A stretch of DNA of 64,000 bases from CAILZL01 sp049840395 (GTDB taxonomy: Bacteria > Pseudomonadota > Gammaproteobacteria > Steroidobacterales > Steroidobacteraceae), in NCBI GenBank assembly GCA_049840395.1, contig JASGLD010000005.1:806001-870000 (forward strand), in the 5' to 3' direction. A program made the position numbers and the translations under genes. Of the stretch, positions 14,984-23,200 are shown piece by piece. The notes below the pieces were generated by a model, which saw nothing but the letters and a program-made list of their open reading frames with translations, did no database searches and was not told the DNA's origin. How positions within the stretch are numbered: the first letter of the stretch is position 1; each line of letters begins with the position of its first letter.

Positions 14984-16213
14984 ATGAAATCCCCCACTTC
15001 AATTCGCAGGATCCTGCTGGGCGTTACCGGCGGCATTGCCGCTTATAAAAGCCCGGACCTGGTGCGTCGCTTGAAAGAGCAGGGCGCTGAAGTGCAAGTG
15101 GTCATGACCCGGGGGGCGCGCGAGTTCGTAACCGAACAGACCTTTCAGGCCGTCTCGGGATTGCCGGTGCGCAGTGAGTTATGGGATCAGGCGGCCGAAG
15201 CGGCCATGGGGCACATCGAATTGGCGCGCTGGGCTGATGAAGTGCTGATCGCGCCGGCCACAGCCGATTTCATTGCACAGCTGGCGCATGGTTTGGCCGG
15301 TGATTTGCTCAGCACCTTGTGCCTGGCCACGCGTGCGCCCATTTCCATTGCCCCCGCCATGAATCAAGCCATGTGGTCGCATCCCGCCACCCAGGCCAAT
15401 GTGGCCCTGTTGAAGCAGCGTGGCGTGCGCGTGCTGGGCCCGGCTTCCGGTGAGCAAGCCTGCGGTGATGTGGGTTTGGGACGTATGCTCGAACCCACCG
15501 AATTAGCCGCTTTGTTCAAGCCCTCTGTGCGTGGCGATTTATTGGCCGGTATCAAAGCGGTGGTAACCGCCGGGCCGACGCGCGAGCGTATCGATCCGGT
15601 GCGCTTCATCACCAATCGCAGTTCCGGAAAAATGGGCTTTGCCGTGGCTGAGGCGTTATATGCCGCGGGCGCCGAGGTGGTGTTGGTCAGCGGACCAGTA
15701 AATTTGCCGACACCGTCCGGTATCGAGCGCGTCAATGTTGAGTGCGCCGATGAAATGCTGAGTGCCGTGCAACAGCACGTTGCCGGTGCGCAGATTTTTA
15801 TCGCCACCGCCGCTGTCTCCGATTATCGGGCGGCGAACGTCGCCTGCGAAAAGATCAAGAAGAGCAATGCTTCGATGTCTCTGGAGCTGGCGCGTACACC
15901 GGATATTCTGGCGACGGTTAGCGCCAGTGACGCCCCACCCTTTCTAGTCGGCTTCGCCGCCGAAACCGACAACGTGGAGCGCAATGCCCTGGCCAAGCTG
16001 GCCGGCAAGAATCTCGACATGATTGCGGCCAATAAAGTGGGCGATGGCCTGGCTTTCGATAAAGACGATAATGCCTTGACCGTATACTGGCCGGGTGGGC
16101 AGCGCGAACTGTGTCTGTGTAGCAAGCGCGATCTCGCCGGGCAATTGGTCTCCCTGATTGCCGAGCGATATCGCGCGACTGAATCTGCTTCCGCTGCTGC
16201 GCTCACATCCTGA
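14984..16213 (+). CDS. coaBC: Bifunctional phosphopantothenoylcysteine decarboxylase / phosphopantothenate-cysteine ligase
   Basis: 409 residues making 4'-phosphopantetheine from phosphopantothenate. CoaC domain (1-190): GVTGGIAAYKSPDLVRRL flavin fold, GHIELARWADEVLIAPATADF with the catalytic His, and APAMNQAMW with the active-site Asn; the cysteine lid AC is in GEQACGDVG. CoaB domain (about 190-400): TAGPTRERIDPVRFITNRSSG, NVECADEM, and the KIKKS lysine region with VGFAAETDN. The start codon has no Shine-Dalgarno and lies at the predicted transcription start, so the mRNA may be leaderless. dut follows 48 bases later. Confidence 0.96.
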   Translation: MKSPTSIRRILLGVTGGIAAYKSPDLVRRLKEQGAEVQVVMTRGAREFVTEQTFQAVSGLPVRSELWDQAAEAAMGHIELARWADEVLIAPATADFIAQLAHGLAGDLLSTLCLATRAPISIAPAMNQAMWSHPATQANVALLKQRGVRVLGPASGEQACGDVGLGRMLEPTELAALFKPSVRGDLLAGIKAVVTAGPTRERIDPVRFITNRSSGKMGFAVAEALYAAGAEVVLVSGPVNLPTPSGIERVNVECADEMLSAVQQHVAGAQIFIATAAVSDYRAANVACEKIKKSNASMSLELARTPDILATVSASDAPPFLVGFAAETDNVERNALAKLAGKNLDMIAANKVGDGLAFDKDDNALTVYWPGGQRELCLCSKRDLAGQLVSLIAERYRATESASAAALTS

Positions 16214-16261
16214 TCGATCAATAACAACGCCAACTACCGGCCATTACCGCAAGAGCCCAGC

Positions 16262-16726
16262 ATGACTTCATTGCAGCGCGTGCAAGTGCGCATTCTCGAT
16301 TCCCGTATTGGCCGCGACTATCCTCTGCCGCAATACGCCACTGAAGGCTCGGCCGGTGTGGATTTGCGCGCCATGGTGGACGCGCCCATCGAACTCAAGC
16401 CTGGCGATACGCAGTTGATTCCCACCGGCATGGCCATTTACATCGCTGATGACGGTTATGCGGCCATGGTGCTGCCACGCTCTGGTCTTGGTCATAAACA
16501 CGGTGTCGTGCTGGGCAACCTGGTGGGGTTGATCGATTCTGATTACCAGGGACAGTTATTTGTGTCGGTGTGGAATCGCGGTCAAACCACTTTCATCATC
16601 AATCCGGGTGAGCGCATTGCGCAATTGATCGTGGTGCCGGTGGTTCAGGTGCAGTTCGATGTGGTGGATGAATTTGTCGCCACGCAACGCGGTGAGGGTG
16701 GCTTCGGCAGTTCCGGCCGGGCATAG
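16262..16726 (+). CDS. dut: Deoxyuridine 5'-triphosphate nucleotidohydrolase
   Basis: Trimeric dUTPase, hydrolysing dUTP to dUMP and keeping uracil out of DNA. 154 residues carrying all five motifs: GSAGVDLRA, LPRSGLGHKHGV, NLVGLIDSDYQGQL, RIAQLIVVPV and the C-terminal arm RGEGGFGSSG. Second gene of coaBC-dut, the common arrangement in Gammaproteobacteria. Confidence 0.97.
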   Translation: MTSLQRVQVRILDSRIGRDYPLPQYATEGSAGVDLRAMVDAPIELKPGDTQLIPTGMAIYIADDGYAAMVLPRSGLGHKHGVVLGNLVGLIDSDYQGQLFVSVWNRGQTTFIINPGERIAQLIVVPVVQVQFDVVDEFVATQRGEGGFGSSGRA

Positions 16727-16738
16727 CGATCATTAGGG

Positions 16739-16762
16739 GCGGGGCAACGATGCTCCGCGTTT
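16739..16762 (+). terminator. Possible terminator after dut
   Basis: GCGGGGC/GCTCCGC stem with one GU pair and a six-base loop, followed by GTTT. Weak U-tract, but well placed between dut and the convergent gene. Confidence 0.35.
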
Positions 16763-16772
16763 GCCGGCTTTA

Positions 16773-17420
16773 TTATTTGATGCCCTTCAATTCCTTGAAG
16801 CGCTTGATGTCGCTGGCAAATTTGGCTTCCAGTTCCTGTTGTTCGGTTTGCTTGTCGGCAATTCGTTGTTTGGTGGTCGTGCCGCTGTTGATCACGCTCA
16901 CCATTTCCTCTGCAACATGGTCGGGCAGTAAAGGCGCATTGGGCTTGCTGCTGTAAGGGCGATAACGTTGCAGCTGAGTCATCAGTCGCTGCACGCGTTC
17001 ATTTTGTGCTACCAGATTCTGCTCATCGACGCGAATCTGTGCTGCGACCAGTCCTACACGCTGATCGCGCAGCCGTTCGATTTCCTGAACCGACAGGTAG
17101 GCTTCGACCAGCATGCGATCGCGCATTTGCGCATCTTGCTGGGCTTTGAGGGCCGCATCCTCGGCGCTCTTACGTTGGGCTTTTTCCGCGCGCGAACTTG
17201 CGCCATCGATCACTCGAATGACCGAGCCGCGTTCGCTCAGCACCTCGGTATCCACGTTCTGACACTCGGACGGCATGCTGTCGCCGAAGTAGGTTTGTCC
17301 CTTGGCATCGCGGCAGCGGAAGAAGGCTTCGCGCGCACTACCGCCCTGGCTGGCCGCCTGTAGCGGAGGCGCCAGTGCCATCAGCACGATGAGAGAACAA
17401 GGCAGGACAATGCGTGTCAT
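16773..17420 (-). CDS. DUF4124-like periplasmic coiled-coil protein
   Basis: 215 residues. Signal peptide (IVLPCSLIVLMALAPPLQA), then the short DUF4124-type module in which a Cys is followed by DAKGQTYFGDSMPSEC. The rest is a long charged helix (about 80-205) with KAQRKSAEDAALKAQQDAQ and VAQNERVQRLMTQLQRY, likely a coiled coil. Proteins like this occur in many Proteobacteria; their job is unknown. Single gene, convergent with dut and followed upstream by a 114-base gap to pyrE. Confidence 0.7.
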   Translation of the reverse strand: MTRIVLPCSLIVLMALAPPLQAASQGGSAREAFFRCRDAKGQTYFGDSMPSECQNVDTEVLSERGSVIRVIDGASSRAEKAQRKSAEDAALKAQQDAQMRDRMLVEAYLSVQEIERLRDQRVGLVAAQIRVDEQNLVAQNERVQRLMTQLQRYRPYSSKPNAPLLPDHVAEEMVSVINSGTTTKQRIADKQTEQQELEAKFASDIKRFKELKGIK

Positions 17421-17534
17421 GAAAAAGTCCGCAAAAAGTCGTGACCTGATTTTGCCCCAAGCCGGCAGGCTGCTGCCAAGCGCCGGTCACATCTGAGACA
17501 GGTCAAGCGTGAATTGTTTCGCATTGCTCCGTAA

Positions 17535-18194
17535 TCAGATGCCGTATCGGTCGCGATATTGTTGCACCGCATGTAGGACATCGGGAGATTGGGCTGAGCT
17601 ACTGCGCAGGTGTTCGATCAGGTCGGCCAGCTTGATGATGCTGGCCACCGGCAATCCATATTGCTGCTCGATTTCCTGAACTGCCGACAGGTCGGTGTTG
17701 CCTTTTTCCTGACGGTCCAAGGCCAGCACAATACCTGCTGGAGTGGCGCCGGCGGCCTGAATGATCTGCACCGATTCGCGAATGGCGGTGCCCGCAGTGA
17801 TGACGTCATCCACGATCAGTACCCGGCCTTTCAGTGGTGCACCGACAATGTTGCCGCCCTCACCATGGGCCTTGGCTTCCTTGCGATTGAATGCCCAGGG
17901 CAGGTCGCGTTGATGCTGGTCTGCCAGCGCCACCGCGGTGGTTGCCACCAGCGGAATGCCTTTGTAGGCGGGGCCGAACAGCATGTCGTGGTCGATGCCT
18001 GAGTCCACCACTGCCTGCGCATAAAACCGACCCAGCTGGGCAATGGCGCGGCCGCTGTTGAACAAGCCGGCATTAAAAAAGTACGGACTTTGCCGTCCCG
18101 ACTTCAGCGTGAAGCTGCCGAAGCGCAATACCCCCAGTTCCAGGCAGAAATCGACAAAGGCGGCGGAGCCGGTGCGGGTATTGGATTCGGTCAT
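17535..18194 (-). CDS. pyrE: Orotate phosphoribosyltransferase
   Basis: Adds PRPP to orotate to form OMP in pyrimidine synthesis. 219 residues from ATG 18194 (the upstream ATG at 18245 adds 17 family-unlike residues). The fold is intact: VLRFGSFTLKSGRQSPYFFN at the start, GPAYKGIPL, AFNRKEAKAHGEGG with the catalytic flexible loop Lys, and the PRPP motif VLIVDDVITAGTA. It is divergent from the AmpG-like permease; the two start within about 50-100 bases of one another. Confidence 0.95.
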   Translation of the reverse strand: MTESNTRTGSAAFVDFCLELGVLRFGSFTLKSGRQSPYFFNAGLFNSGRAIAQLGRFYAQAVVDSGIDHDMLFGPAYKGIPLVATTAVALADQHQRDLPWAFNRKEAKAHGEGGNIVGAPLKGRVLIVDDVITAGTAIRESVQIIQAAGATPAGIVLALDRQEKGNTDLSAVQEIEQQYGLPVASIIKLADLIEHLRSSSAQSPDVLHAVQQYRDRYGI

Positions 18195-18243
18195 GGGGAC
18201 GTCCGGTGAAGTGGCGGCGAATGGTAACGGAAGACTTGATGTC

Positions 18244-19689
18244 ATGGCAGTTCGTATACTGGCTGCGATCTACAGACCCGGCGTCCTGGAGCAATGCGTG
18301 CGCACAGTCGATGACAAACACAACAAGGCCTCGTTAATACAAGGCTGGTGGCAGGCCTTGCTGATTTATCGCAACCCGCGCGTATTGGCGATGTTATTGC
18401 TGGGATTCTCTGCGGGTCTGCCCTTCATGTTGGTGTTCTCGACCTTGTCTGCCTGGCTCAGACAAGCCGGCATTGATCGCGCCACCATTGGCATGCTCGC
18501 GTGGGTTGGCTTGGTCTACTCCATCAAGTTCTTATGGGCGCCGATTGTGGATCGCATGCCGCTGCCTGTGCTGACGCGATTGTTGGGTAGACGACGCAGC
18601 TGGATGTTGGTAGCCCAGGTTGGTGTCGGTTTTGGTTTGCTGCATGTGGCGCAACTCAATCCGGCGGCCAGCGTAAGTGCAGTTGCGATCGCGACTCTGT
18701 TTGTCGCGTTTTGCGCCGCCACTCAAGACATCGTCGTAGATGCCTGGCGTATTGAGGCCGCGCCGCTGGAGTTGCAGGGCGGTATGGCGGCCGCATACCA
18801 GCTTGGGTATCGCATCGCAATCATGGTCGCCAGTGCGGGTGCATTGTGGATCGCGGCTGATGTCAGCTGGCGTGCTTCTTACAGCACCATGGCCATGCTG
18901 ATGGGAGTGGGTGTAATTACCACGCTGTTTGTCGGTGAGCCGCAGCCCCGCGCTGAAGAGCGCTCCGTGCAACAGGAAACCAGGGTGATTGAATGGATGC
19001 AGCGTAACGGCCACTTACCGCCGTTTTTGCAGTCCGCAGGTTCATGGTTTCTCGGTGCCGTGGTGTGCCCCATCATCGATTTCTTTACTCGTTTTGGTCT
19101 GATGCTGGGTGTATTGATATTCGGCTTCATCAGTACCTATCGTCTGACCGACTATGCCATGGGTGTGATGGCCAATCCGTTCTATCTGGATCAAGGCTTC
19201 ACCTTGAAACAAATCGCAGCGGTGGTGAAAGGATTCGGGCTGGTCTCCGCCTTTGCAGGCGTCCTGATTGGCGGTACGGTGATTGCCAAGCTGGGTCTGC
19301 GCCGCGCTCTGATCACCGGCAGCATCGCGGTGATGTGTTCCAACTGCGCGTTCGCGATTCTGGCTGCAACTCATAGCAGCGATATAGTCGGGCTGGCCAT
19401 CGTCAATAGCCTCGATAATCTGGCGCTCGGCATTCATGGCACTTCATTGATTGCCTTCATGTCCAGTCTGACCAGCGCGCGCTACACGGCCACTCAATAT
19501 GCAGTGTTGTCGTCGTTGTACGCGTTGCCCGGCAAGTTGTTGATGGGGGCATCTGGTTTTGTGGTCGATGCGCTGGGTTACTCCGGTTTCTTCATGTACA
19601 CCGCCATGCTGAGCGTTCCCGGATTGATCTTGCTGTACTGGCTGGGCAAGCGCGCGCCTGAGCAATTTGTCGGCAAGTCGGGTGTTTAA
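18244..19689 (+). CDS. AmpG-like MFS permease
   Basis: About 480 residues with 12 or more membrane helices of the PAT/AmpG branch of the major facilitator family. Seen are GFSAGLPFMLVFSTLSAWL in helix 1, RRRSWMLVAQ after helix 2-3, and AATQDIVVDAWRIE in helix 4, the AmpG hallmark 'TQDIVIDAWR'. In E. coli AmpG imports anhydro-muropeptides for cell-wall recycling; this is the likely but unproved substrate here. Start choices are ATG 18244 (no clear Shine-Dalgarno) or GTG 18298. The upstream open frame overlaps pyrE on the other strand and is not used. Not linked to ampD or ampR. Confidence 0.85.
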   Translation: MAVRILAAIYRPGVLEQCVRTVDDKHNKASLIQGWWQALLIYRNPRVLAMLLLGFSAGLPFMLVFSTLSAWLRQAGIDRATIGMLAWVGLVYSIKFLWAPIVDRMPLPVLTRLLGRRRSWMLVAQVGVGFGLLHVAQLNPAASVSAVAIATLFVAFCAATQDIVVDAWRIEAAPLELQGGMAAAYQLGYRIAIMVASAGALWIAADVSWRASYSTMAMLMGVGVITTLFVGEPQPRAEERSVQQETRVIEWMQRNGHLPPFLQSAGSWFLGAVVCPIIDFFTRFGLMLGVLIFGFISTYRLTDYAMGVMANPFYLDQGFTLKQIAAVVKGFGLVSAFAGVLIGGTVIAKLGLRRALITGSIAVMCSNCAFAILAATHSSDIVGLAIVNSLDNLALGIHGTSLIAFMSSLTSARYTATQYAVLSSLYALPGKLLMGASGFVVDALGYSGFFMYTAMLSVPGLILLYWLGKRAPEQFVGKSGV

Positions 19690-19782
19690 AGAAATATGGA
19701 ATAACTCTGCATCCAATCGGTACTCCGGCGGCAAATAACCAGCAGACGCAATCGGCGTCATCGCTGTTAAAGGGAGCGCAGC

Positions 19783-20175
19783 ATGCGCAACTCAGAGGCA
19801 TTTGTTATCGCATTCATGTTCTTGACCTGGTTCCTGCTGGGTCTGGTCTGGATCTGGCTCAGGTACAAACGTCATAGCAATACGATTGAGCTGATAAAGA
19901 CTTACGTTGCTCAAGGCAAAGAACCGCCGTCGGAACTGCTGAGTGGTTTGACGAATGGCAGAGACACAGTGCAAGGGACGCTGCGTGCCTGGAAGCGCGT
20001 GGCTACTTTTGGTTCTTTGGCGCTGGGTTTTGCTGCTGTCTATCTGGCAATGACCGCAACGATCATGTCGCCTGCGCGGGCACATCCGTTCCTGGTCACC
20101 GCCATTATCATGGCGGCGCTGACGCTGGGTTCATTGATCAATGCGTGGTTACAGCAAAAGCATGATGGCAAATGA
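19783..20175 (+). CDS. Small membrane protein, DUF6249-like
   Basis: 130 residues. One N-terminal membrane helix (FVIAFMFLTWFLLGLVWIWL), a short cytoplasmic segment with KRHSNTIELIKTYVAQGKEPPSELL, then two C-terminal helices (FGSLALGFAAVYLAMTA, FLVTAIIMAALTLGSLI). The 'rh.t.eli...GkepP.ell' segment resembles DUF6249 proteins that often lie beside ECF sigma genes. GGAG precedes its ATG. Its stop overlaps the sigma gene start by four bases (ATGA), so it is the first gene of a coupled three-gene operon. Confidence 0.7.
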   Translation: MRNSEAFVIAFMFLTWFLLGLVWIWLRYKRHSNTIELIKTYVAQGKEPPSELLSGLTNGRDTVQGTLRAWKRVATFGSLALGFAAVYLAMTATIMSPARAHPFLVTAIIMAALTLGSLINAWLQQKHDGK

Positions 20176-20732
20176 GCGCACCGCTTTCCGAGCGCGAATG
20201 CGTTGAGGCCGCGGCAGCAGGTTCTGCCGCGGCCTTCGCCTGGCTGGTGGCCCGGCATCAGCAGGGGGTACGAGCCTTTCTACGGCGCTTGTCGGGGAAT
20301 TGGGCTGAAGCGGACGATCTGGCGCAGGAAGTGTTTCTTGATGCCTGGTTGCAGATCAAGCGTTATCAAGCTGAGCACGAGTTTCGCGTTTGGTTGTGCG
20401 GTATGGCCTATCGTAAATTCATGGCGAGTCGGCGCTCCTTCTGGCGTCGTGTGAAAAGAGAAATATTTGCAGCGAGCGAAGTTATTTCTGACGAGCAAGT
20501 GCATCGTCACGATCAGCATGCCTTGCTTGATCTAAGTCAGGCGTTGACGGCGTTTCCCATCGAACAGCGGGCGGTGTTGGTTCTATGCGTTGCGGCTGAC
20601 TGGTCGCATAGCGAGGCGGCGGTTGCATTGGGCTTGCCGTTGGGAACCGTGAAGTCGCATATTCAACGTGCACGTGCGCAATTGCTTGAGAGTATGGCGA
20701 GTTATGCGCCTGCCAAGAGGGTCTCATCATGA
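20172..20732 (+). CDS. ECF-type RNA polymerase sigma factor
   Basis: 186 residues, sigma-70 family group 4. Sigma-2 region: AFAWLVARHQQGVRAFLRRL, then EADDLAQEVFLDAWLQIKRY, the polymerase-binding segment. Sigma-4 region: LTAFPIEQRAVLVLCVAADWSH, then EAAVALGLPLGTVKSHIQRAR, the helix-turn-helix that reads -35. Both ends overlap neighbouring genes by four bases (20172-20175 and 20729-20732). The regulated promoters are not known from sequence; I saw no clear autoregulatory site upstream of 19783. Confidence 0.93.
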   Translation: MSAPLSERECVEAAAAGSAAAFAWLVARHQQGVRAFLRRLSGNWAEADDLAQEVFLDAWLQIKRYQAEHEFRVWLCGMAYRKFMASRRSFWRRVKREIFAASEVISDEQVHRHDQHALLDLSQALTAFPIEQRAVLVLCVAADWSHSEAAVALGLPLGTVKSHIQRARAQLLESMASYAPAKRVSS

Positions 20733-21040
20733 ATGAACTCGATCGTCGAATGGTCATGCTGTGGCAGCGTGATATGCCGAGTGCGCAGGATGCGGCTTTT
20801 ATGTTGTCGACTTTGCAGCGAATCGAACGCTACCAATTGATTTCAGGCCTGCTGCGCCTGGCGTTGTTGATGTCTACGGCATTACTGGTGGCGGTGTTCT
20901 ATGCGCCTGGCGTGTGGGGATTGCTCGAAGCGGGCTTCAGTGACGTTATTGCAATGGATAGCCTGAGTGCCGTCTTGTTGTCATTGACCTTGGTCATGAT
21001 CGTTGCGGCCGAAGCCGGTTTATTGCGTTTGCGCATTTGA
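20729..21040 (+). CDS. Small membrane protein in anti-sigma position
   Basis: 103 residues: a soluble N-terminus of about 40 residues (NELDRRMVMLWQRDMPSAQD), then two hydrophobic helices (LLRLALLMSTALLVAVFYA and LSAVLLSLTLVMIVAAEAGLL). It is coupled to the sigma gene by a four-base overlap. Position and topology fit a membrane anti-sigma factor or its accessory, but I see no ZAS zinc motif (H-x3-C-x2-C) or other known anti-sigma domain. Its role is inference. Confidence 0.6.
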   Translation: MNELDRRMVMLWQRDMPSAQDAAFMLSTLQRIERYQLISGLLRLALLMSTALLVAVFYAPGVWGLLEAGFSDVIAMDSLSAVLLSLTLVMIVAAEAGLLRLRI

Positions 21041-21067
21041 AATGACTTTAGCCGCGGAAGTTGGTAG

Positions 21068-21442
21068 ATGAGCGTAGGCAACGCGATGCTGCTGTGTTCG
21101 TTAGCTGAGCTGACCGATCCCGGTGCGCGCGAATTTACCCTTGGTGAAGGCGATTGGCCGTTGCGTGGTTTCGTGGTTCGTTATCAGGGCGAAGTGCATG
21201 CTTACCTCAACAGCTGTCCACACGCCGGACTGCCATTGAACTTCAAACCCGATGTGTTCTTTGCGCCGCATGTGGAGTTGCTGCAGTGCGTGGCGCACGG
21301 CGCGTTGTTCGAACCAGAAACCGGCGAATGCGTGGCGGGCCCGTGCTTTGGGCAAAGTCTGCAAATGTTGGATATCCAGGTGCATGAAGGCCGCGTCTAT
21401 TTGCGCAGCCATCCGGATATCTTGGAGAGCTATTGGGCCTGA
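21068..21442 (+). CDS. Rieske [2Fe-2S] ferredoxin-like protein
   Basis: 124 residues forming a single Rieske domain. Cluster ligands are in C-P-H (Cys50, His52) and C-V-A-H (Cys74, His77). The usual second spacing of 15-17 residues is stretched to 21 (FKPDVFFAPHVE lies between). No membrane anchor, so a cytoplasmic electron carrier or a small regulatory redox protein is likely. The start follows GGAAGTTGGTAG weakly. It lies 27 bases after the ECF operon and may be co-transcribed. No dioxygenase partner is seen. Confidence 0.85.
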   Translation: MSVGNAMLLCSLAELTDPGAREFTLGEGDWPLRGFVVRYQGEVHAYLNSCPHAGLPLNFKPDVFFAPHVELLQCVAHGALFEPETGECVAGPCFGQSLQMLDIQVHEGRVYLRSHPDILESYWA

Positions 21443-21497
21443 GTTATTGTGGAGATCGATCCGGCAACATGGATGATGATCGACAGGGGTGGTTGCA

Positions 21498-21824
21498 TTA
21501 ACCGCCAGCAACGGGCCATTCCGAATAGCCGCTGACCTCATCGCGATCAAGCTGGCCGTTGCCCAGCCATGTTGGAGTCATGATGTGATCGCTTTCGTCC
21601 TCATAATCTTCGGCATCGACATCCAGCGGGCCGGTCCAGTCTTCGGGTGCTTCAGCTGCTTCGGGTGAAAGCGATAGCCAGTCGCTATTATCGAACTCTT
21701 CCAATGAACCATCGAAGTACTGCACTTCAATGGTTTGGTCATCAGCATCGAGGGCAACCACTTCAAACAGCTTGCCGTCTCGACCTTGATACCAATCTCC
21801 TACTTCGGGCGTCGGTAGAGTCAT
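21498..21824 (-). CDS. Small acidic protein, DUF6763-like
   Basis: 108 residues starting at ATG 21824, which has GGAGG eight bases upstream. The N-terminal half is a small beta-rich module (VGDWYQGRDGKLFEVVALDADDQTIEVQYFDG), followed by a very acidic part (LSPEAAEAPEDW, VDAEDYEDESD) and a W/G-rich end. No cysteine or catalytic motif is seen. This type of 100-residue acidic protein is widespread in Gammaproteobacteria and has no assigned function. It is convergent with the Rieske gene. Confidence 0.75.
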   Translation of the reverse strand: MTLPTPEVGDWYQGRDGKLFEVVALDADDQTIEVQYFDGSLEEFDNSDWLSLSPEAAEAPEDWTGPLDVDAEDYEDESDHIMTPTWLGNGQLDRDEVSGYSEWPVAGG

Positions 21825-22039
21825 GGTTGGTCCTCCGTGTTGGGGGTGTCCCCGGATTAACACGTTGCGAAGTCGGGCTCAGTGTGTGCATGTCCGTTCA
21901 AAACAGAATACGTACTGACATCAACGCATGCACACCAACCGTTACGTGCGTTGTAGACCTGAGTGCGGCGTGATTCAAGCCCTATTTTTACTGCATGGCA
22001 GCAAGTTTCTAAACATTGGCTATGTCGTGTCGGCGTCAA

Positions 22040-22750
22040 TCAACGACGCAGATAAGCCATGTCCCACACACCATGCCCCAGCCGATGGCCACGACGTTCG
22101 AAACGAGTCATTGGACGGTCCATCGGTCGCGGTACATAACCTGCATCGCCTGCGGTATTGATGAATAGAGGATGCGAGTCCAACACTGCGCGCATGTGTT
22201 CCGCATAGTGTTGCCAATCCGTCGCCAGGCGCAGCGTGCCGCCCGGTTTGAGCGTGCGCGCCAATAGATCGGCAAACGCCGTTTGAATAAGGCGGCGTTT
22301 GTGATGCCGTGTCTTGTGCCAGGGGTCGGGAAAGAAAACATGCACAGCATTGATGCTGGCAGTGGGGAGCTGCTGTGTCAGCACTTCCACTGCATCGTGA
22401 TAGCTGGCGCGCACATTGCTCAGACCGGTGTTATTGGCTTGCAGCAATAAATGTCCCACCCCGGGTCGATGTACTTCAATGCCCAAACAATCCATCTCGG
22501 GATGCATTTGTGCATAGGCATGCAGCGCTTCGCCGGTGCCGAAACCAATTTCAATCATGCGTGGCGCATGGCGACCGAACACTTGGTCCAGATCTAATGG
22601 CGCGGCCGTGTATTCAACGCCGAACTGCGGCCACAGTTCATCCAAGGCGCGCTGCTGTCCGGCAGTCATGCGCCCCATGCGCAGCACAAAGCTGCGCACG
22701 CGGCGACGCGATGGGGCGGGAGCGTCTTGAGGGAGGTCGGATTCGGTCAT
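22040..22750 (-). CDS. trmB: tRNA (guanine-N(7)-)-methyltransferase
   Basis: Makes m7G46 in the variable loop of tRNAs. About 236 residues from ATG 22750 (22786 is an in-frame alternative adding 12 residues; neither has a clear Shine-Dalgarno). Motifs: RRRVRSFVLRMGRMTAGQQ before the core, IEIGFGTGEALHAYA for SAM binding, GIEVHRPGVG, VFFPDPWHKTRHHKRR of the catalytic loop, and LRLATDWQHYAEHM. The C-terminal TRFERRGHRLGHGVWD is the tRNA-binding signature. Confidence 0.95.
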   Translation of the reverse strand: MTESDLPQDAPAPSRRRVRSFVLRMGRMTAGQQRALDELWPQFGVEYTAAPLDLDQVFGRHAPRMIEIGFGTGEALHAYAQMHPEMDCLGIEVHRPGVGHLLLQANNTGLSNVRASYHDAVEVLTQQLPTASINAVHVFFPDPWHKTRHHKRRLIQTAFADLLARTLKPGGTLRLATDWQHYAEHMRAVLDSHPLFINTAGDAGYVPRPMDRPMTRFERRGHRLGHGVWDMAYLRR

Positions 22751-23143
22751 GGGAGCAGTGAGCCGCCGTGGGAAAAGGTCGCGCATTATTCAGTGATTGG
22801 ACCGGTTTGAAAACTTGCCAGGCTCCGTGCGGCGAGTTCGGCCGACACCGCCGAAGTTCCAAGCATCCGAGGCCATCGGCAGGCCCATCCTAAACAGCCG
22901 CTAAGTTCAGCCGCCGGCATCGCAGCCATCTTTGGCCGATATAGGAAAACTTAATTTCGATTCCGCGAATGATTTCGGGACTATGATCCGTCTCACTACA
23001 AGGCCTGCCTGCAATGTCGATTTGAGTTGCAAGGTTGGGGTCAACGATAAAGCGCTCGGATACAGCAAAACAGGTCATGAGCGGCAGGAGTGATGGGGAC
23101 ATGAGTCACACAGAATTGACTGAATTCTTGTGCTGCATGGTTT
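22751..23143. other. Intergenic stretch without a recognised gene
   Basis: Nearly 400 bases between trmB and the OmpR-type regulator. Short open frames exist but have no family resemblance and no ribosome site. Apart from the repeat at 23144-23160, I see nothing to call. Confidence 0.4.
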
Positions 23144-23160
23144 CTTAAGAACAACTTAAG
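23144..23160 (+). promoter_or_regulatory. PmrA/QseB-type box
   Basis: CTTAAG (23144-23149), five bases, CTTAAG (23155-23160): two direct half-sites with an 11-base period, the layout of PmrA/BasR and QseB boxes. The flanks extend it to the inverted repeat TTTCTTAAG-N5-CTTAAGAAA. A -10 candidate (TAATAA, 23180-23185) lies 19 bases downstream and the regulator's ATG at 23201. Confidence 0.7.
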
Positions 23161-23200
23161 AAACTCGGCACGGGCTACCTAATAAAGAAGAAAGCGGACC

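Noticed and set aside
22890..23102. Small minus-strand open frame upstream of the OmpR-type regulator
   Set aside because: No ribosome site, no domain, and its region is the likely control region of the next gene.
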